Under the pieces are notes generated by a model. That model did no database searches. It was not told where the DNA came from and saw only the letters and a list, made by a program, of their open reading frames with translations. From Gammaproteobacteria bacterium (GTDB lineage Bacteria > Pseudomonadota > Gammaproteobacteria > Natronospirales > JAJUFS01): DNA of 50,779 nt. The translations under genes and the position numbers were made by a program. This document shows, piece by piece, positions 18,582 through 28,819 of this stretch; the stretch's first letter is position 1; each line of letters starts with the position of its first letter. The stretch lies in the NCBI GenBank assembly GCA_033720895.1, contig JAWWBS010000008.1:1-50779 (forward strand). Direction: 5' to 3'.

Positions 18582-18608
18582 AAGGGGGCGCTTTGCGCCC
18601 CCTTTTTT
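18582..18608 (+). terminator. Rho-independent terminator of the TonB operon
   Basis: 10-bp stem AAGGGGGCGC / GCGCCCCCTT with a TTT loop and a following T-run, 25 nt after the TPR gene stop. It ends the seven-gene operon. Confidence 0.92.
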
Positions 18609-18684
18609 CTGAGGAACTCATGATTTTCCTCTATAAATCAACCTCTTGCAGATACTGCCCAGGCCAGGCAGTTTTTACATAAGC

Positions 18685-18700
18685 TGTGATAGCTGTCACA
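18685..18700. promoter_or_regulatory. CRP/Clp/Vfr-type operator upstream of xerD
   Basis: Perfect TGTGA-TAGCTG-TCACA, extended to a 20-bp dyad by GC on both sides. A further half site GCTGTGAC (18708-18715) makes a second perfect dyad with GTCACAGC (18695-18702). A TAAAAT at 18721-18726 would place a start near 18733 and the site centre near -41, the class II activator position. The surrounding 18609-18811 is AT-rich and otherwise holds only a TTGTAAAATT direct repeat. Confidence 0.55.
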
Positions 18701-18717
18701 GCGCGCGGCTGTGACTT

Positions 18718-18771
18718 TTGTAAAATTTCATACATCGGCTGATAGCTATCTAGCAGAATTATTGTAAAATT
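18718..18771 (+). repeat. TTGTAAAATT direct repeat in xerD upstream region
   Basis: Two identical decamers at 18718-18727 and 18762-18771, 44 nt apart (about four helical turns). Each contains a TAAAAT that could act as a -10 element. Confidence 0.6.
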
Positions 18772-18811
18772 AACGGGTATCGCAGAGCGTCTGATGCGCA
18801 GCGGGGAAAAC

Positions 18812-19756
18812 ATGAAAACCACTGGGTTGGGTAAAGCGGAAGAGGCTGTCGAGCGCGGCATCATGCCCGCCGATGGTGTCGATATCGAAGCTTTTCTGGA
18901 TGCAATGTGGGTAGAGCGTGGTCTGTCCGCGAACACCCTCGCCGCCTACCGTGCCGACCTCGTCTCGCTCGCCCGCTGGCTCCGGGAATTCGATATTCCC
19001 GTGGCGGAAGCCCGCCGTGATCAGTTGATGAATTTCATTGCCTGGCGTGTGGAACAGGGCGCTCGCCCGCGATCGACCGCGAGGCAGCTGTCGAGCATCA
19101 GACGTTTCTATCGCTGGCTGATTCGTGAAGGCCGCATCACCGGGGATCCCAGCCAGAACATCGACATGCCCAAGTTGTCTCGCCCCTTGCCGAAATCGCT
19201 TTCGGAAGAGGAAGTCGAGCGGCTCCTGGCGGCACCCGATATCGGTGATCCCCTAGGCTTGCGCGACCGTGCCATGCTCGAAGTGCTGTACGCAACCGGT
19301 TTGCGTGTTTCCGAATTGACCGCCTTGCAGCTGGACGAGGTGAATCTTCGCCAGGGCGTCGTTCGCATCATGGGCAAGGGCGATCGCGAGCGCCTGGTTC
19401 CCCTGGGCGAAGAAGCGATGCGCTGGCTCGAGAAGTTCCTTGCTGAAGGTCGGCCGCAGATTCTGCGCCGGCGCCAGACGGTATACCTGTTTCCGACGCG
19501 GCGCAGCGACCACATGACGCGCCAGGCCTTCTGGCACATCATCAAGCGGTATGCGGAGCAGGCCGGTATCAGCAAGTCGCTTTCACCACATACCTTGCGC
19601 CATGCGTTTGCCACTCACCTCCTGAACAACGGCGCTGATTTGCGCGTCGTCCAGATGCTGCTCGGGCACAGTGACGTGTCCACCACGCAGATTTACACTC
19701 ACGTCGCGCGTGAACGTCTCAAGGAGCTCCACCAGGAGCATCACCCGCGCGGCTGA
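18812..19756 (+). CDS. xerD: Tyrosine recombinase XerD
   Basis: Resolves chromosome dimers at dif together with XerC. The 314 residues have an N-terminal SAM-like DNA-binding domain (SANTLAAYRADLVSLARWLR) and a catalytic domain with all active residues: Arg in ATGLRVSEL, Lys in GKGDRERLVPLG, HxxR in HTLRHAFATHLL, His in LLGHSDVSTTQIY, and Tyr in the same segment. An ATG 18 nt upstream is in frame, but GGGGAA before 18812 supports this start. It is followed by dsbC, the usual gammaproteobacterial order, so it is not a mobile-element integrase. Confidence 0.95.
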   Translation: MKTTGLGKAEEAVERGIMPADGVDIEAFLDAMWVERGLSANTLAAYRADLVSLARWLREFDIPVAEARRDQLMNFIAWRVEQGARPRSTARQLSSIRRFYRWLIREGRITGDPSQNIDMPKLSRPLPKSLSEEEVERLLAAPDIGDPLGLRDRAMLEVLYATGLRVSELTALQLDEVNLRQGVVRIMGKGDRERLVPLGEEAMRWLEKFLAEGRPQILRRRQTVYLFPTRRSDHMTRQAFWHIIKRYAEQAGISKSLSPHTLRHAFATHLLNNGADLRVVQMLLGHSDVSTTQIYTHVARERLKELHQEHHPRG

Positions 19757-19869
19757 CCGTCGCGGCGGACCGTCAGTTGAGACTCCGGCCCACCTCTGCC
19801 AGTATCCGGTCTCCCGGAACGAATCTCGGCCGGGGCTGTCAAAACCATTGATCAATCAAGAGTTCATCC

Positions 19870-20601
19870 ATGCGCCTTCCAATGTCCGCTACGCTGTTTG
19901 CTGCCATCCTTCTCACGCTGCCTGTGCCCGGTGCGGTTGCGGGTGAGGAGGAGGATCGACAGAAGATCATCCAGATGATTCCGCAGGTCGATCCTGACAG
20001 CATCCGCAAGACGCCGATCCCCGGTGTCTACGAAACCAAGGTCGGACCAGTTGTTCTGTATGTGTCGGCCGACGGTCGCTATGTATTGCGTGGCGAGTTG
20101 TTCGACCTGGAGCGTGATATCAACCTTACGGAGCATGGCCAGCGTCAAGCTCGGCAGGCCGTGCTTGCCAGCATGGACGAGTCTGAGTTCATCACGTTCT
20201 CGCCGGAGGCACCGGAATACACGGTAACCGTGTTCACGGATACCAGTTGCAGTTACTGCCGCCTGCTTCACAGCGAGATCGAGGAATACAACGATGCAGG
20301 GATTGCCGTGCGCTATGCACACTATCCGCGTCGGGGGCTGGCTTCGCCCAACTGGCAGGAGATGCAGAACCTGGCTTGCGCGACGGATCCGCAGGAAGCA
20401 ATGGGGCGTGCCAAGCAGGACCTGTCCTTTGAGTACACGGATTGCCCGCGCAAGGACCTGGTGATGAAGCATTTCAATATCGGCCGGTCCCTTGGCATTC
20501 GCGGCACGCCGGCGATATTTTCGGAAAGTGGTGCTTTCTACCGTGGCTACCTGCCACCTGCGCAGTTGCTGGAGCGACTGAAAGCGGAGCAGAACGACTG
20601 A
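19870..20601 (+). CDS. dsbC: Thiol:disulfide interchange protein DsbC
   Basis: Periplasmic disulfide isomerase kept reduced by DsbD. The 243 residues start with a signal peptide (LFAAILLTLPVPGAVAG), then an N-terminal dimerisation domain and a thioredoxin-like domain. The active site is C127-S-Y-C130, the cis-proline is TP at 213-214, and C170/C192 form the usual structural pair. It lies 113 nt after xerD and convergent to fdxA across a shared terminator. Confidence 0.95.
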   Translation: MRLPMSATLFAAILLTLPVPGAVAGEEEDRQKIIQMIPQVDPDSIRKTPIPGVYETKVGPVVLYVSADGRYVLRGELFDLERDINLTEHGQRQARQAVLASMDESEFITFSPEAPEYTVTVFTDTSCSYCRLLHSEIEEYNDAGIAVRYAHYPRRGLASPNWQEMQNLACATDPQEAMGRAKQDLSFEYTDCPRKDLVMKHFNIGRSLGIRGTPAIFSESGAFYRGYLPPAQLLERLKAEQND

Positions 20602-20630
20602 TCTCGCTGGCGTCGTGGAGTTGGAAACAG

Positions 20631-20655
20631 AAAGGGCCGCGACGCGGCCCTTTTT
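20631..20655. terminator. Bidirectional terminator between dsbC and fdxA
   Basis: 10-bp stem AAAGGGCCGC / GCGGCCCTTT with a GAC loop, T-run on the plus strand and A-run on the left side, so it can serve both convergent genes. Confidence 0.85.
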
Positions 20656-20673
20656 CATGCAAGCGATCGCGCT

Positions 20674-20997
20674 TCAGCGCTCCAGGTACTGGAGCTTGTC
20701 CGGCTTTCCATCCCATTCTTCGGCATCGGCCGGCGGCTCCTTCTGTTCCGTAATTACCGGCCAGTCCTGCGAAAGCTCTTCATTCAGCTTGAGGAAATGC
20801 TCTTGCTCTGCGGGCAGGTCATCCTCTGCAAAGATCGCATTGGCCGGGCACTCCGGTTCACAGAGCGAGCAGTCGATGCATTCCTCGGGATCGATTACCA
20901 GGAAATTGGGGCCTTCGTGAAAGCAGTCCACCGGGCAGACTTCGACGCAGTCGGTGTATTTGCACTTGATGCAGTTTTCGGTAACGACAAAGGTCAT
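20674..20997 (-). CDS. fdxA: Seven-iron ferredoxin FdxA
   Basis: Small electron carrier. The 107 residues contain two cluster motifs: [14 protein letters not shown] (C9, C12, C17, C21), of which three cysteines usually hold a 3Fe-4S cluster, and [12 protein letters not shown] (C40, C43, C46, C50) for a 4Fe-4S cluster. The C-terminal extension after residue 55 is typical of the Azotobacter FdI-type 7Fe family. A GGAGGT site precedes the ATG. It is a single-gene unit. The redox partner cannot be deduced. Confidence 0.95.
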   Translation of the reverse strand: MTFVVTENCIKCKYTDCVEVCPVDCFHEGPNFLVIDPEECIDCSLCEPECPANAIFAEDDLPAEQEHFLKLNEELSQDWPVITEQKEPPADAEEWDGKPDKLQYLER

Positions 20998-21075
20998 GCG
21001 ACCTCCCGGGCTGTTTGATTGTCAGCGGCCATCAAGGGCCAGCGACGAAATTCTGCCATAGCTGGCCGGGGCAAA

Positions 21076-21615
21076 TCATGTCCGGCGGGGCTCGATTTCG
21101 GTGGTATGCAACGGGAATTCCGCGCCCTTGGAATCTTCCAGGAACTTCTCGAGCGTGAACCTGACACTTGGAAAGGCCAGCTCGTCCCAGGGTATTTCGT
21201 CGGGCAGCAACAAGGCTGTCTTCAGGCTCTCGGGCCCTGGCTCATGTCGACCGTCCTGCATGGTTCCCCGATACATCATGTGGACCTGGCTGATATGCGG
21301 CACATTGATGATGGTATACAAGGCCGCCAGCTCCACCTTTGCGCGTGCCTCTTCCCAGGTCTCGCGCGCAGCGGCAGCTTCGATGGTCTCGCCGTTCTCC
21401 ATGAAGCCCGCCGGCAGTGTCCACTTGCCGTAACGGGGTTCGATGGCCCTTTCGCAAAGCAGGATCCGTCCCTCGTGGGTCACCAGCGCACCGGCGACGA
21501 TGCGCGGGTTCTGGTAATGGACGGTGCCACAGTGGTCACAGACGTAGCGGGGCAGGTTGTCCCCGTCGGGAACACGGTGGGACACGGTTTTGCCGCAACT
21601 GCTGCAGAACTGCAT
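21076..21615 (-). CDS. Zinc-ribbon Nudix hydrolase (NudC-like)
   Basis: Probable hydrolase of a nucleoside diphosphate derivative. The 179 residues have an N-terminal zinc ribbon (C4, C7, C26, C29) and a Nudix fold with the box GFMENGETIEAAAARETWEE. The metal-binding RETWEE glutamates are present, but the glycine normally following (EExG) is replaced by arginine. It is much shorter than E. coli NudC (257 residues) and lacks its N-terminal half, so NADH pyrophosphatase activity is only one option. It lies downstream of tRNA-Leu on the same strand. Confidence 0.88.
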   Translation of the reverse strand: MQFCSSCGKTVSHRVPDGDNLPRYVCDHCGTVHYQNPRIVAGALVTHEGRILLCERAIEPRYGKWTLPAGFMENGETIEAAAARETWEEARAKVELAALYTIINVPHISQVHMMYRGTMQDGRHEPGPESLKTALLLPDEIPWDELAFPSVRFTLEKFLEDSKGAEFPLHTTEIEPRRT

Positions 21616-21704
21616 GGACGGGCCTCACGGGTAGCTTGTCGACATCCTGCCAGTGCCCGGGTCCCGGGTCCAGCAAGCCGCGGCTGCGGCGGAAAGGCGG
21701 AAGT

Positions 21705-21791
21705 TGGTGCCCGGGGTCGGAATCGAACCGACACTTCCTTGCGGAAACGAGATTTTGAATCTCGCGCGTCTACCAGTTTCGCCACCCGGGC
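21705..21791 (-). tRNA. tRNA-Leu (anticodon CAA)
   Basis: 87 nt with encoded CCA. The acceptor stem is GCCCGGG/CCCGGGC, the anticodon stem CGAGA/TCTCG has the loop TTCAAAA, giving anticodon CAA (complement of 21755-21757), and the T arm ends with the canonical GGTTCGATTCC. The long variable arm of class II tRNAs is present. Reads UUG codons. Confidence 0.98.
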
Positions 21792-21804
21792 GGGCAAGGC
21801 GCAC

Positions 21805-21832
21805 AGTATAGGCGATCAGCCATTTCGGGCAA
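21805..21832 (-). promoter_or_regulatory. Promoter of tRNA-Leu
   Basis: The minus strand reads TTGCCC (21827-21832), a 16-nt spacer, then TATACT (21805-21810). Transcription would begin about 7 nt before the mature tRNA 5' end. Confidence 0.7.
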
Positions 21833-21907
21833 GCCGAATCGCCGGGTGCCATTAAAAATCCTCCCTGGCTGCGACCCTTTTCCCGGCCCAGGCATCATAG
21901 TTAGCAG

Positions 21908-22471
21908 ATGAGCAGCAAATTTTCACAAGCGGTCGATACGGCGGTGATCGACAGGGCCCGGTCGGGTGACATGCAGGCCTTCGAAGCCCTGTATCGGCAG
22001 TTCGGCGGCCCCGTTCTCGGCCTGGCCAGGCGGATCCTGCAGCGCAACGACCTGGCCGACGAGGTGGTACAGGACACGTTCATCGACGTGATGCGCAAGA
22101 TCGACGGCTTTCGCGGTGACTCGCCGCTGGGCATGTGGATCCGGCGGATTGCCGTAAATCGCTGCCTGATGCTGCTGCGTTCCTACTGGGAACAACATCG
22201 GGTCGACGAAGCCGATGGCGAGAAATTCCATGCCGAGCGAGCCCTGGGTATCGACTTGCTGACCGCCAGCGACCTTGAAAGCCTGCTTGGGCAATTGAGC
22301 CCGGAAGGTCGCACCGTGCTCTGGTTGCATGAGGTCGAGGGTTACACGCACGAGGAAATCGGCGGCCTGCTGGGCAGGACCAGCAGCTTTTCGAAATCCC
22401 AGCTGGCTCGCAGCTACGCCAGGCTGCAAGCCCTGGTGGCGACAAGCGCCACGGAGGACAGAGCACCATGA
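21908..22471 (+). CDS. ECF-type RNA polymerase sigma factor
   Basis: Directs RNA polymerase to a stress or signal regulon. The 187 residues comprise sigma region 2 (FEALYRQFGGPVLGLARRIL, then LADEVVQDTFIDVMRKIDGF with the conserved DEVVQDTF) and region 4 (LSPEGRTVLWLHEVEGYTHE, then a helix-turn-helix). No region 3 is present, which defines the ECF class. Its stop overlaps the start of a zinc anti-sigma gene (ATGA), and a PDZ protein follows. I could not recognise its own target promoter upstream; the ECF subgroup is not assignable by eye. Confidence 0.92.
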   Translation: MSSKFSQAVDTAVIDRARSGDMQAFEALYRQFGGPVLGLARRILQRNDLADEVVQDTFIDVMRKIDGFRGDSPLGMWIRRIAVNRCLMLLRSYWEQHRVDEADGEKFHAERALGIDLLTASDLESLLGQLSPEGRTVLWLHEVEGYTHEEIGGLLGRTSSFSKSQLARSYARLQALVATSATEDRAP

Positions 22472-23163
22472 ACCAGACGACAACAGCACAGGCACATCCG
22501 GCCATCGACCAGCTGCTGGCGAGTCGAGACGGTCGACTGATCTCTACGGATGTCATGCAGCATCTCGAGCATTGCGGGGCATGCCAGGCCCGGCTTGCCG
22601 AGCTTGAGGGCGCGCCGGCGACGCTGGCGGGACTGCCTGATCCCGAGCCGGACATGGCGTTGTGGTCGCGACTGACGTCCAGCCACGAAGTATTGGTCCG
22701 CGATCGCAAGGCGGGCGTGCTGCCCTTGTCCTGGCAGGCACCGTGGCTGTCGGTCGCGGCCGGTCTCGGGCTGATGGCGCTGGGCGCCTTGCTCGCCCTG
22801 CAATTTGCAGGCTTGCAGTCTCCGAGCCTGCCAGTCGACCTGAACCCTGTCAGCAGCGTTCAGCCCGGGTCCGGGCTCAATGGCAGCGGCCAGGAGGCGC
22901 AGGTGTCGGTAGCCAGCCTGCAGCAACGTTCCGGAGAGCTTGAGGCCATGCTGGATCGTCTCGGACAGCCTGGCGTGCGCAGCATCCGGGAAGTCAGCGC
23001 TGTCGAGTCCCTGCAAAGCAGTATCGCGCTGGTGGATTACCAGCTGGCCGCCGGCACAGCGCTCGGCGAACAGCAACGCCGCGAACTCTGGCAACGACGC
23101 GTTGACCTGATGGAATCACTGGTCACGGTAAGCGTCGCTGCCGATCGCGCCAACAGTATCTGA
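22468..23163 (+). CDS. Membrane-bound zinc anti-sigma factor
   Basis: Probable inhibitor of the preceding ECF sigma factor. The 231 residues show an N-terminal zinc anti-sigma motif Hx3Cx2C (H32, C36, C39 in QHLEHCGAC) on the cytoplasmic side. One membrane helix lies near 89-113 (WLSVAAGLGLMALGALLALQ), followed by a periplasmic domain of about 115 residues with helical character. The 4-nt overlap with the sigma gene ensures coupled synthesis. How the signal releases the sigma factor is unknown. Confidence 0.85.
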   Translation: MNQTTTAQAHPAIDQLLASRDGRLISTDVMQHLEHCGACQARLAELEGAPATLAGLPDPEPDMALWSRLTSSHEVLVRDRKAGVLPLSWQAPWLSVAAGLGLMALGALLALQFAGLQSPSLPVDLNPVSSVQPGSGLNGSGQEAQVSVASLQQRSGELEAMLDRLGQPGVRSIREVSAVESLQSSIALVDYQLAAGTALGEQQRRELWQRRVDLMESLVTVSVAADRANSI

Positions 23164-23197
23164 CTCAGACAGTTTTCGATCGGAAAGGAGTGTCGAA

Positions 23198-24244
23198 ATG
23201 AACAACGAAAATCGTACAACGGGATGCAAGGGCCTGCTGGTCGCAGCGGTCTTCGGCCTGCTGGCAGTCACCAGTTTCCCTGCCAGCGCCCAGGACCCGG
23301 CTGATGCCGACAGTGACAAGGATCGTGAGGCCCAGCGCAAGGAATTGCGTGAAGCGCGCGAAGCGCTGGAGCAAGCCGCGCGGCGGGTTTCCGAGCTCTC
23401 CCGCAACATGGATGGCTTCGACAACAATGTAAGGGTATTCATGCGCGATCTCGGTGGCGCACCGGACCGGGCCGTACTTGGCATCGTGATCGGCAGCATG
23501 GATGGCGAGGACAAGGTTGATGGATTGAAGGTCCTGTCGGTCACGCCGGGAGGTCCCGCTGACAAGGCCGGACTTCGTTCCGGAGATATCCTTGTCGGAC
23601 TCGATGGCAAGGATCTGTCGGATGGCGACGAGAAGGCCCAGCGACGCCTGATGGAAATCATGAAGAGCAAGGAGCCGGGGGACGAGGCTGAGGTTGCCTA
23701 CCTGCGCGGTGACGACGAACGCAGCGTCACGATAACGACGGGTGAGTCGGAGCCGCTTGTTATCAGCCGCATGCTGTCGGGACCGATGGGTGAGGAATTC
23801 GATGTTCGCTTGCGTGGCCTGGAAGGGGAAGCTGTCCCGGAAGTCATGGCGCGATTCAAGGGCATCCCGGCACCCCCGGATGCACCGTTCTTCGTTCGCT
23901 TGATGAGCGGTATCGGCGATATGGAACTGGTTACCCTGAGCAAGGACCTCGGCGCCTACTTTGGCACCGACAAGGGCCTGCTGGTCGTGCGAGCCCCCCA
24001 TGAGGAGGCCTACAAGCTCAAGGATGGCGACGTGATCCTGGAAATTGATGGTCGCGAGCCGCGGGATCCGGGTCATGCGCTGAAGATCATGTCTTCCTAC
24101 GAGGGCGGCGAGGATCTCGAGCTAAAGATCCTGCGCAACAAGAAGCGCCAGACCGTCAGCATCAAGGTGCCCGAACGCGAGGTCGGCATGCGCTGGAGGC
24201 CGCGCCCGCCCGAGGCACCCGAGCCACCGGCTGCCGAAGGCTGA
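23198..24244 (+). CDS. Secreted double-PDZ domain protein, no protease domain
   Basis: The 348 residues begin with a signal peptide (KGLLVAAVFGLLAVTSFPAS, AQDPA after). A coiled coil follows (about 40-75), then a first PDZ (about 92-165, with VTPGGPADKAGLRSGDILVG) and a second PDZ (about 255-325, with KLKDGDVILEIDG). It ends in a proline-rich tail. There is no trypsin-like catalytic domain, unlike DegP or DegS. AAGGAG precedes the ATG. As third gene after a sigma/anti-sigma pair it may sense misfolded C-termini and control the anti-sigma factor; that is inference. Confidence 0.8.
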   Translation: MNNENRTTGCKGLLVAAVFGLLAVTSFPASAQDPADADSDKDREAQRKELREAREALEQAARRVSELSRNMDGFDNNVRVFMRDLGGAPDRAVLGIVIGSMDGEDKVDGLKVLSVTPGGPADKAGLRSGDILVGLDGKDLSDGDEKAQRRLMEIMKSKEPGDEAEVAYLRGDDERSVTITTGESEPLVISRMLSGPMGEEFDVRLRGLEGEAVPEVMARFKGIPAPPDAPFFVRLMSGIGDMELVTLSKDLGAYFGTDKGLLVVRAPHEEAYKLKDGDVILEIDGREPRDPGHALKIMSSYEGGEDLELKILRNKKRQTVSIKVPEREVGMRWRPRPPEAPEPPAAEG

Positions 24245-24270
24245 GCGACCGCGCAGCCGAGACAGCAACG

Positions 24271-24310
24271 GCCCGCCAGCGTCACTTCAGCCGCTGGCGG
24301 GCTTTTGTTT
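24271..24310 (+). terminator. Terminator after the sigma/anti-sigma/PDZ operon
   Basis: 11-bp stem GCCCGCCAGCG / CGCTGGCGGGC with a 10-nt loop followed by TTTTGTTTT. Confidence 0.9.
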
Positions 24311-24328
24311 TGCTAAACTGCGCATCCC

Positions 24329-26484
<2,156 letters not shown>

Positions 26485-26497
26485 TCGGCCACTTTCT

Positions 26498-26550
26498 CCG
26501 CCCGGCCTGGTCCGGGCGGCGCCGTAAACAGGGACCAGAAAGCCCTGTTT
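26498..26550 (+). repeat. Two hairpins in the tgt-yajC gap
   Basis: First dyad CCGCCCGG/CCGGGCGG (26498-26519), second AAACAGGG/CCCTGTTT (26526-26550). Neither has a T-tract. A CATAAT (26480-26485) just upstream could be a -10 for yajC, which would put both hairpins in its leader. Confidence 0.5.
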
Positions 26551-26589
26551 CAGCTCGAATTTCGCAAACCGCAATACAAGGATTCTGAC

Positions 26590-26919
26590 ATGGGATTTTT
26601 CATTAGCGACGCAATGGCTGCCAGCCAATCGGCCGGCGAACCCAACCTGCTGGCCCAGCTCCTGCCTTTGATCCTCATCTTCGTGGTGTTCTACTTCCTG
26701 CTGATTCGTCCGCAGAGCAAGCGCGCCAAGGAGCATCGCCAGATGGTAGAAGCACTGTCGGTCGGCGACGAGGTGGTTACCAATGGCGGCATCGCCGGCA
26801 AGCTCTCCAAGGTGGGCGAGCAATACCTGCACGTCGACGTTGCCGATGGCATGACGCTGAAAATCCAGAAGCATGCCGTGGCTACCGTCCTGCCGAAGGG
26901 CACGCTGAAGACGCTCTGA
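26590..26919 (+). CDS. yajC: Sec translocase accessory subunit YajC
   Basis: Single-span inner-membrane protein associated with SecDF. The 109 residues have a membrane helix LLPLILIFVVFYFLLIRPQS near 24-43, the conserved RPQSKRAKEH, and GDEVVTNGGIAGKL in the cytoplasmic domain. AAGGA precedes the start. secD follows after 28 nt. Confidence 0.96.
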   Translation: MGFFISDAMAASQSAGEPNLLAQLLPLILIFVVFYFLLIRPQSKRAKEHRQMVEALSVGDEVVTNGGIAGKLSKVGEQYLHVDVADGMTLKIQKHAVATVLPKGTLKTL

Positions 26920-26947
26920 TACCGATTCTCCCGAGGAAACTCGATTC

Positions 26948-28810
26948 ATGATGAACAAATACCCGCTCTGGAAGAACCTGCTGGTCGTCCTGGTGGCTGC
27001 CGCTGGCCTCTTGATCGCCATGCCGAACCTCTATGGCGAGGATCCGGCCGTCCAGGTTTCGCACGAGTCCGGTGAGGCCATCACCGTGTCGGCGCTGACC
27101 GAGGCGCGCGAGGTGCTCGCTGATGGTGGCATCGATCCCTTGTCGGTCGAGGTGGAAGATGGCCAGCTGCTGGCTCGATTCAAGAATACCGATGACCAGC
27201 TCAAGGCCGTCGACCTGCTGCAGGCCACGCTGGGCAATGACGACGATTACACCGTTGCGCTGAACCTGGCGGCCAAGACGCCGGACTGGCTGGCCGATCT
27301 CGGCCTGCAGCCGATGAACCTGGGTCTCGACCTGCGGGGTGGCGTGCACTTCCTGCTGGAAGTCGACATGGATGCGGCCCTCAACCAGCAGTTCGAGCGT
27401 TACGAGGGCGACTTCAAGACCACCATGCGCGAAGAGCGCATCCGGTACCTGGGTGTCGACCGGGAGGGCAATGACCTGCGCCTGGAGTTGCGCAAGGCCG
27501 ATGACCTCGAGGCTGCCGAACGCGAACTGCGCCAGAAATACCCCGAGCTGTCCTATCGAATCGACGCGGAGTCGGACGAGCCGGCGGTGGTCGCGACGCT
27601 GACCGAAGAGCGCATCAAGGAAATCAAGACCCAGGCAATCCAGCAGAACACGATCACGATTCGCAATCGTGTCAATGAACTCGGCGTGGCCGAACCGCTG
27701 GTGCAGCGCCAGGGCGAGGACCGTATCGTGGTCCAGCTGCCGGGCGTGCAGGACACCGCTCGCGCCAAGAAGATTCTCGGCGCCACGGCGACAGTCGAGT
27801 TCCGGATGCAATACGAAGGCGGTGACCCCGATGCGGCCGAACGCACGGGTCGCGTACCGGCAGGCGCCAAGCTCTACACCGATCGCGAGACCGGTCGCCC
27901 GGTCCTGTTGCAGCGAGAGGTCATCGTTTCCGGTGACCAGCTGACCGACGCGACCTCCGGCTTCGACCAGAACGGTGCACCGGCCGTGCACGTCAACCTG
28001 GATGCCCAGGGTGGTCGTCGCATGCTGCAGAATACCCAGGAAAACCTGGGCAAGCGCATGGGCGTGGTGTTCATCGAGAACAAGCCGTTCACGGTGTTGG
28101 AAAACGGCGAGCCGAAAACCCGTTTCCGCGCGGAAGAGGAAATCATTTCCTTGTCGAACATTGCCGGCGTGTTTTCCAACCGCTTCATGGTGACCGGCCT
28201 GCAGCCGAACGAGGCTCGCAGCCTTGCGCTGCTGTTGCGCGCCGGTTCGCTGGCAGCACCGATCAATATCGTCGAGGAGCGCACCATCGGCCCGAGCCTG
28301 GGCGCTGACAACATCGAGCAGGGCACGCTGGCCGTGCAGCTTGGTTTCCTGCTGGTGATCGTGTTCATGCTGGTCTACTACAAGATGTTCGGCCTGGTCG
28401 CGAATGCTGCCCTGACCATCAACCTGGTGTTGATGGTGGCAGTGCTGTCCTTGCTGCAGGCCACCCTGACCCTGCCCGGCATTGCCGGCATCGTGCTGAC
28501 AGTCGGCATGGCGGTCGACGCCAACGTGTTGATCTTCGAAAGAATCAGGGAAGAGCTGCGCGCCGGCAACACGCCGCAGGCGGCCATCCATGCCGGTTAC
28601 GACAAGGCCTTCTCGACCATTGCCGATGCCAACGTCACGACGTTGATCGCGGCACTGGTGCTGTTCATCTTTGGTACCGGCCCGATCAAGGGATTTGCGG
28701 TCACCTTGTCGATCGGCATCATCACATCCATGTTCACGGCCATCGTGGGAACGCGTGCGCTGGTGAATGCGATTTACGGTGGGCGTCGCGTCACGTCCAT
28801 CTCGATCTGA
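26948..28810 (+). CDS. secD: Protein translocase subunit SecD
   Basis: With SecF uses the proton gradient to complete protein export. The 620 residues have an N-terminal membrane helix (NLLVVLVAAAGLLIAMPNLY), the conserved LGLDLRGGVHFLLEV block, a large periplasmic P1 domain, and a C-terminal five-helix RND-like region with GMAVDANVLIFERIREEL. Two ATG codons are adjacent at the start. Length is close to E. coli SecD (615). Confidence 0.97.
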   Translation: MMNKYPLWKNLLVVLVAAAGLLIAMPNLYGEDPAVQVSHESGEAITVSALTEAREVLADGGIDPLSVEVEDGQLLARFKNTDDQLKAVDLLQATLGNDDDYTVALNLAAKTPDWLADLGLQPMNLGLDLRGGVHFLLEVDMDAALNQQFERYEGDFKTTMREERIRYLGVDREGNDLRLELRKADDLEAAERELRQKYPELSYRIDAESDEPAVVATLTEERIKEIKTQAIQQNTITIRNRVNELGVAEPLVQRQGEDRIVVQLPGVQDTARAKKILGATATVEFRMQYEGGDPDAAERTGRVPAGAKLYTDRETGRPVLLQREVIVSGDQLTDATSGFDQNGAPAVHVNLDAQGGRRMLQNTQENLGKRMGVVFIENKPFTVLENGEPKTRFRAEEEIISLSNIAGVFSNRFMVTGLQPNEARSLALLLRAGSLAAPINIVEERTIGPSLGADNIEQGTLAVQLGFLLVIVFMLVYYKMFGLVANAALTINLVLMVAVLSLLQATLTLPGIAGIVLTVGMAVDANVLIFERIREELRAGNTPQAAIHAGYDKAFSTIADANVTTLIAALVLFIFGTGPIKGFAVTLSIGIITSMFTAIVGTRALVNAIYGGRRVTSISI

Positions 28811-28819
28811 GGAACCGCC

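Noticed and set aside
18812-19756. Phage or island integrase
   Set aside because: Size, motifs and the dsbC neighbour identify it as housekeeping XerD; no attachment repeats or cargo genes are nearby.
24311-24319. Extended -10 (TGC TAAACT) before queA
   Set aside because: It would start transcription within about three bases of the ATG and its -35 falls in the terminator stem; probably chance.
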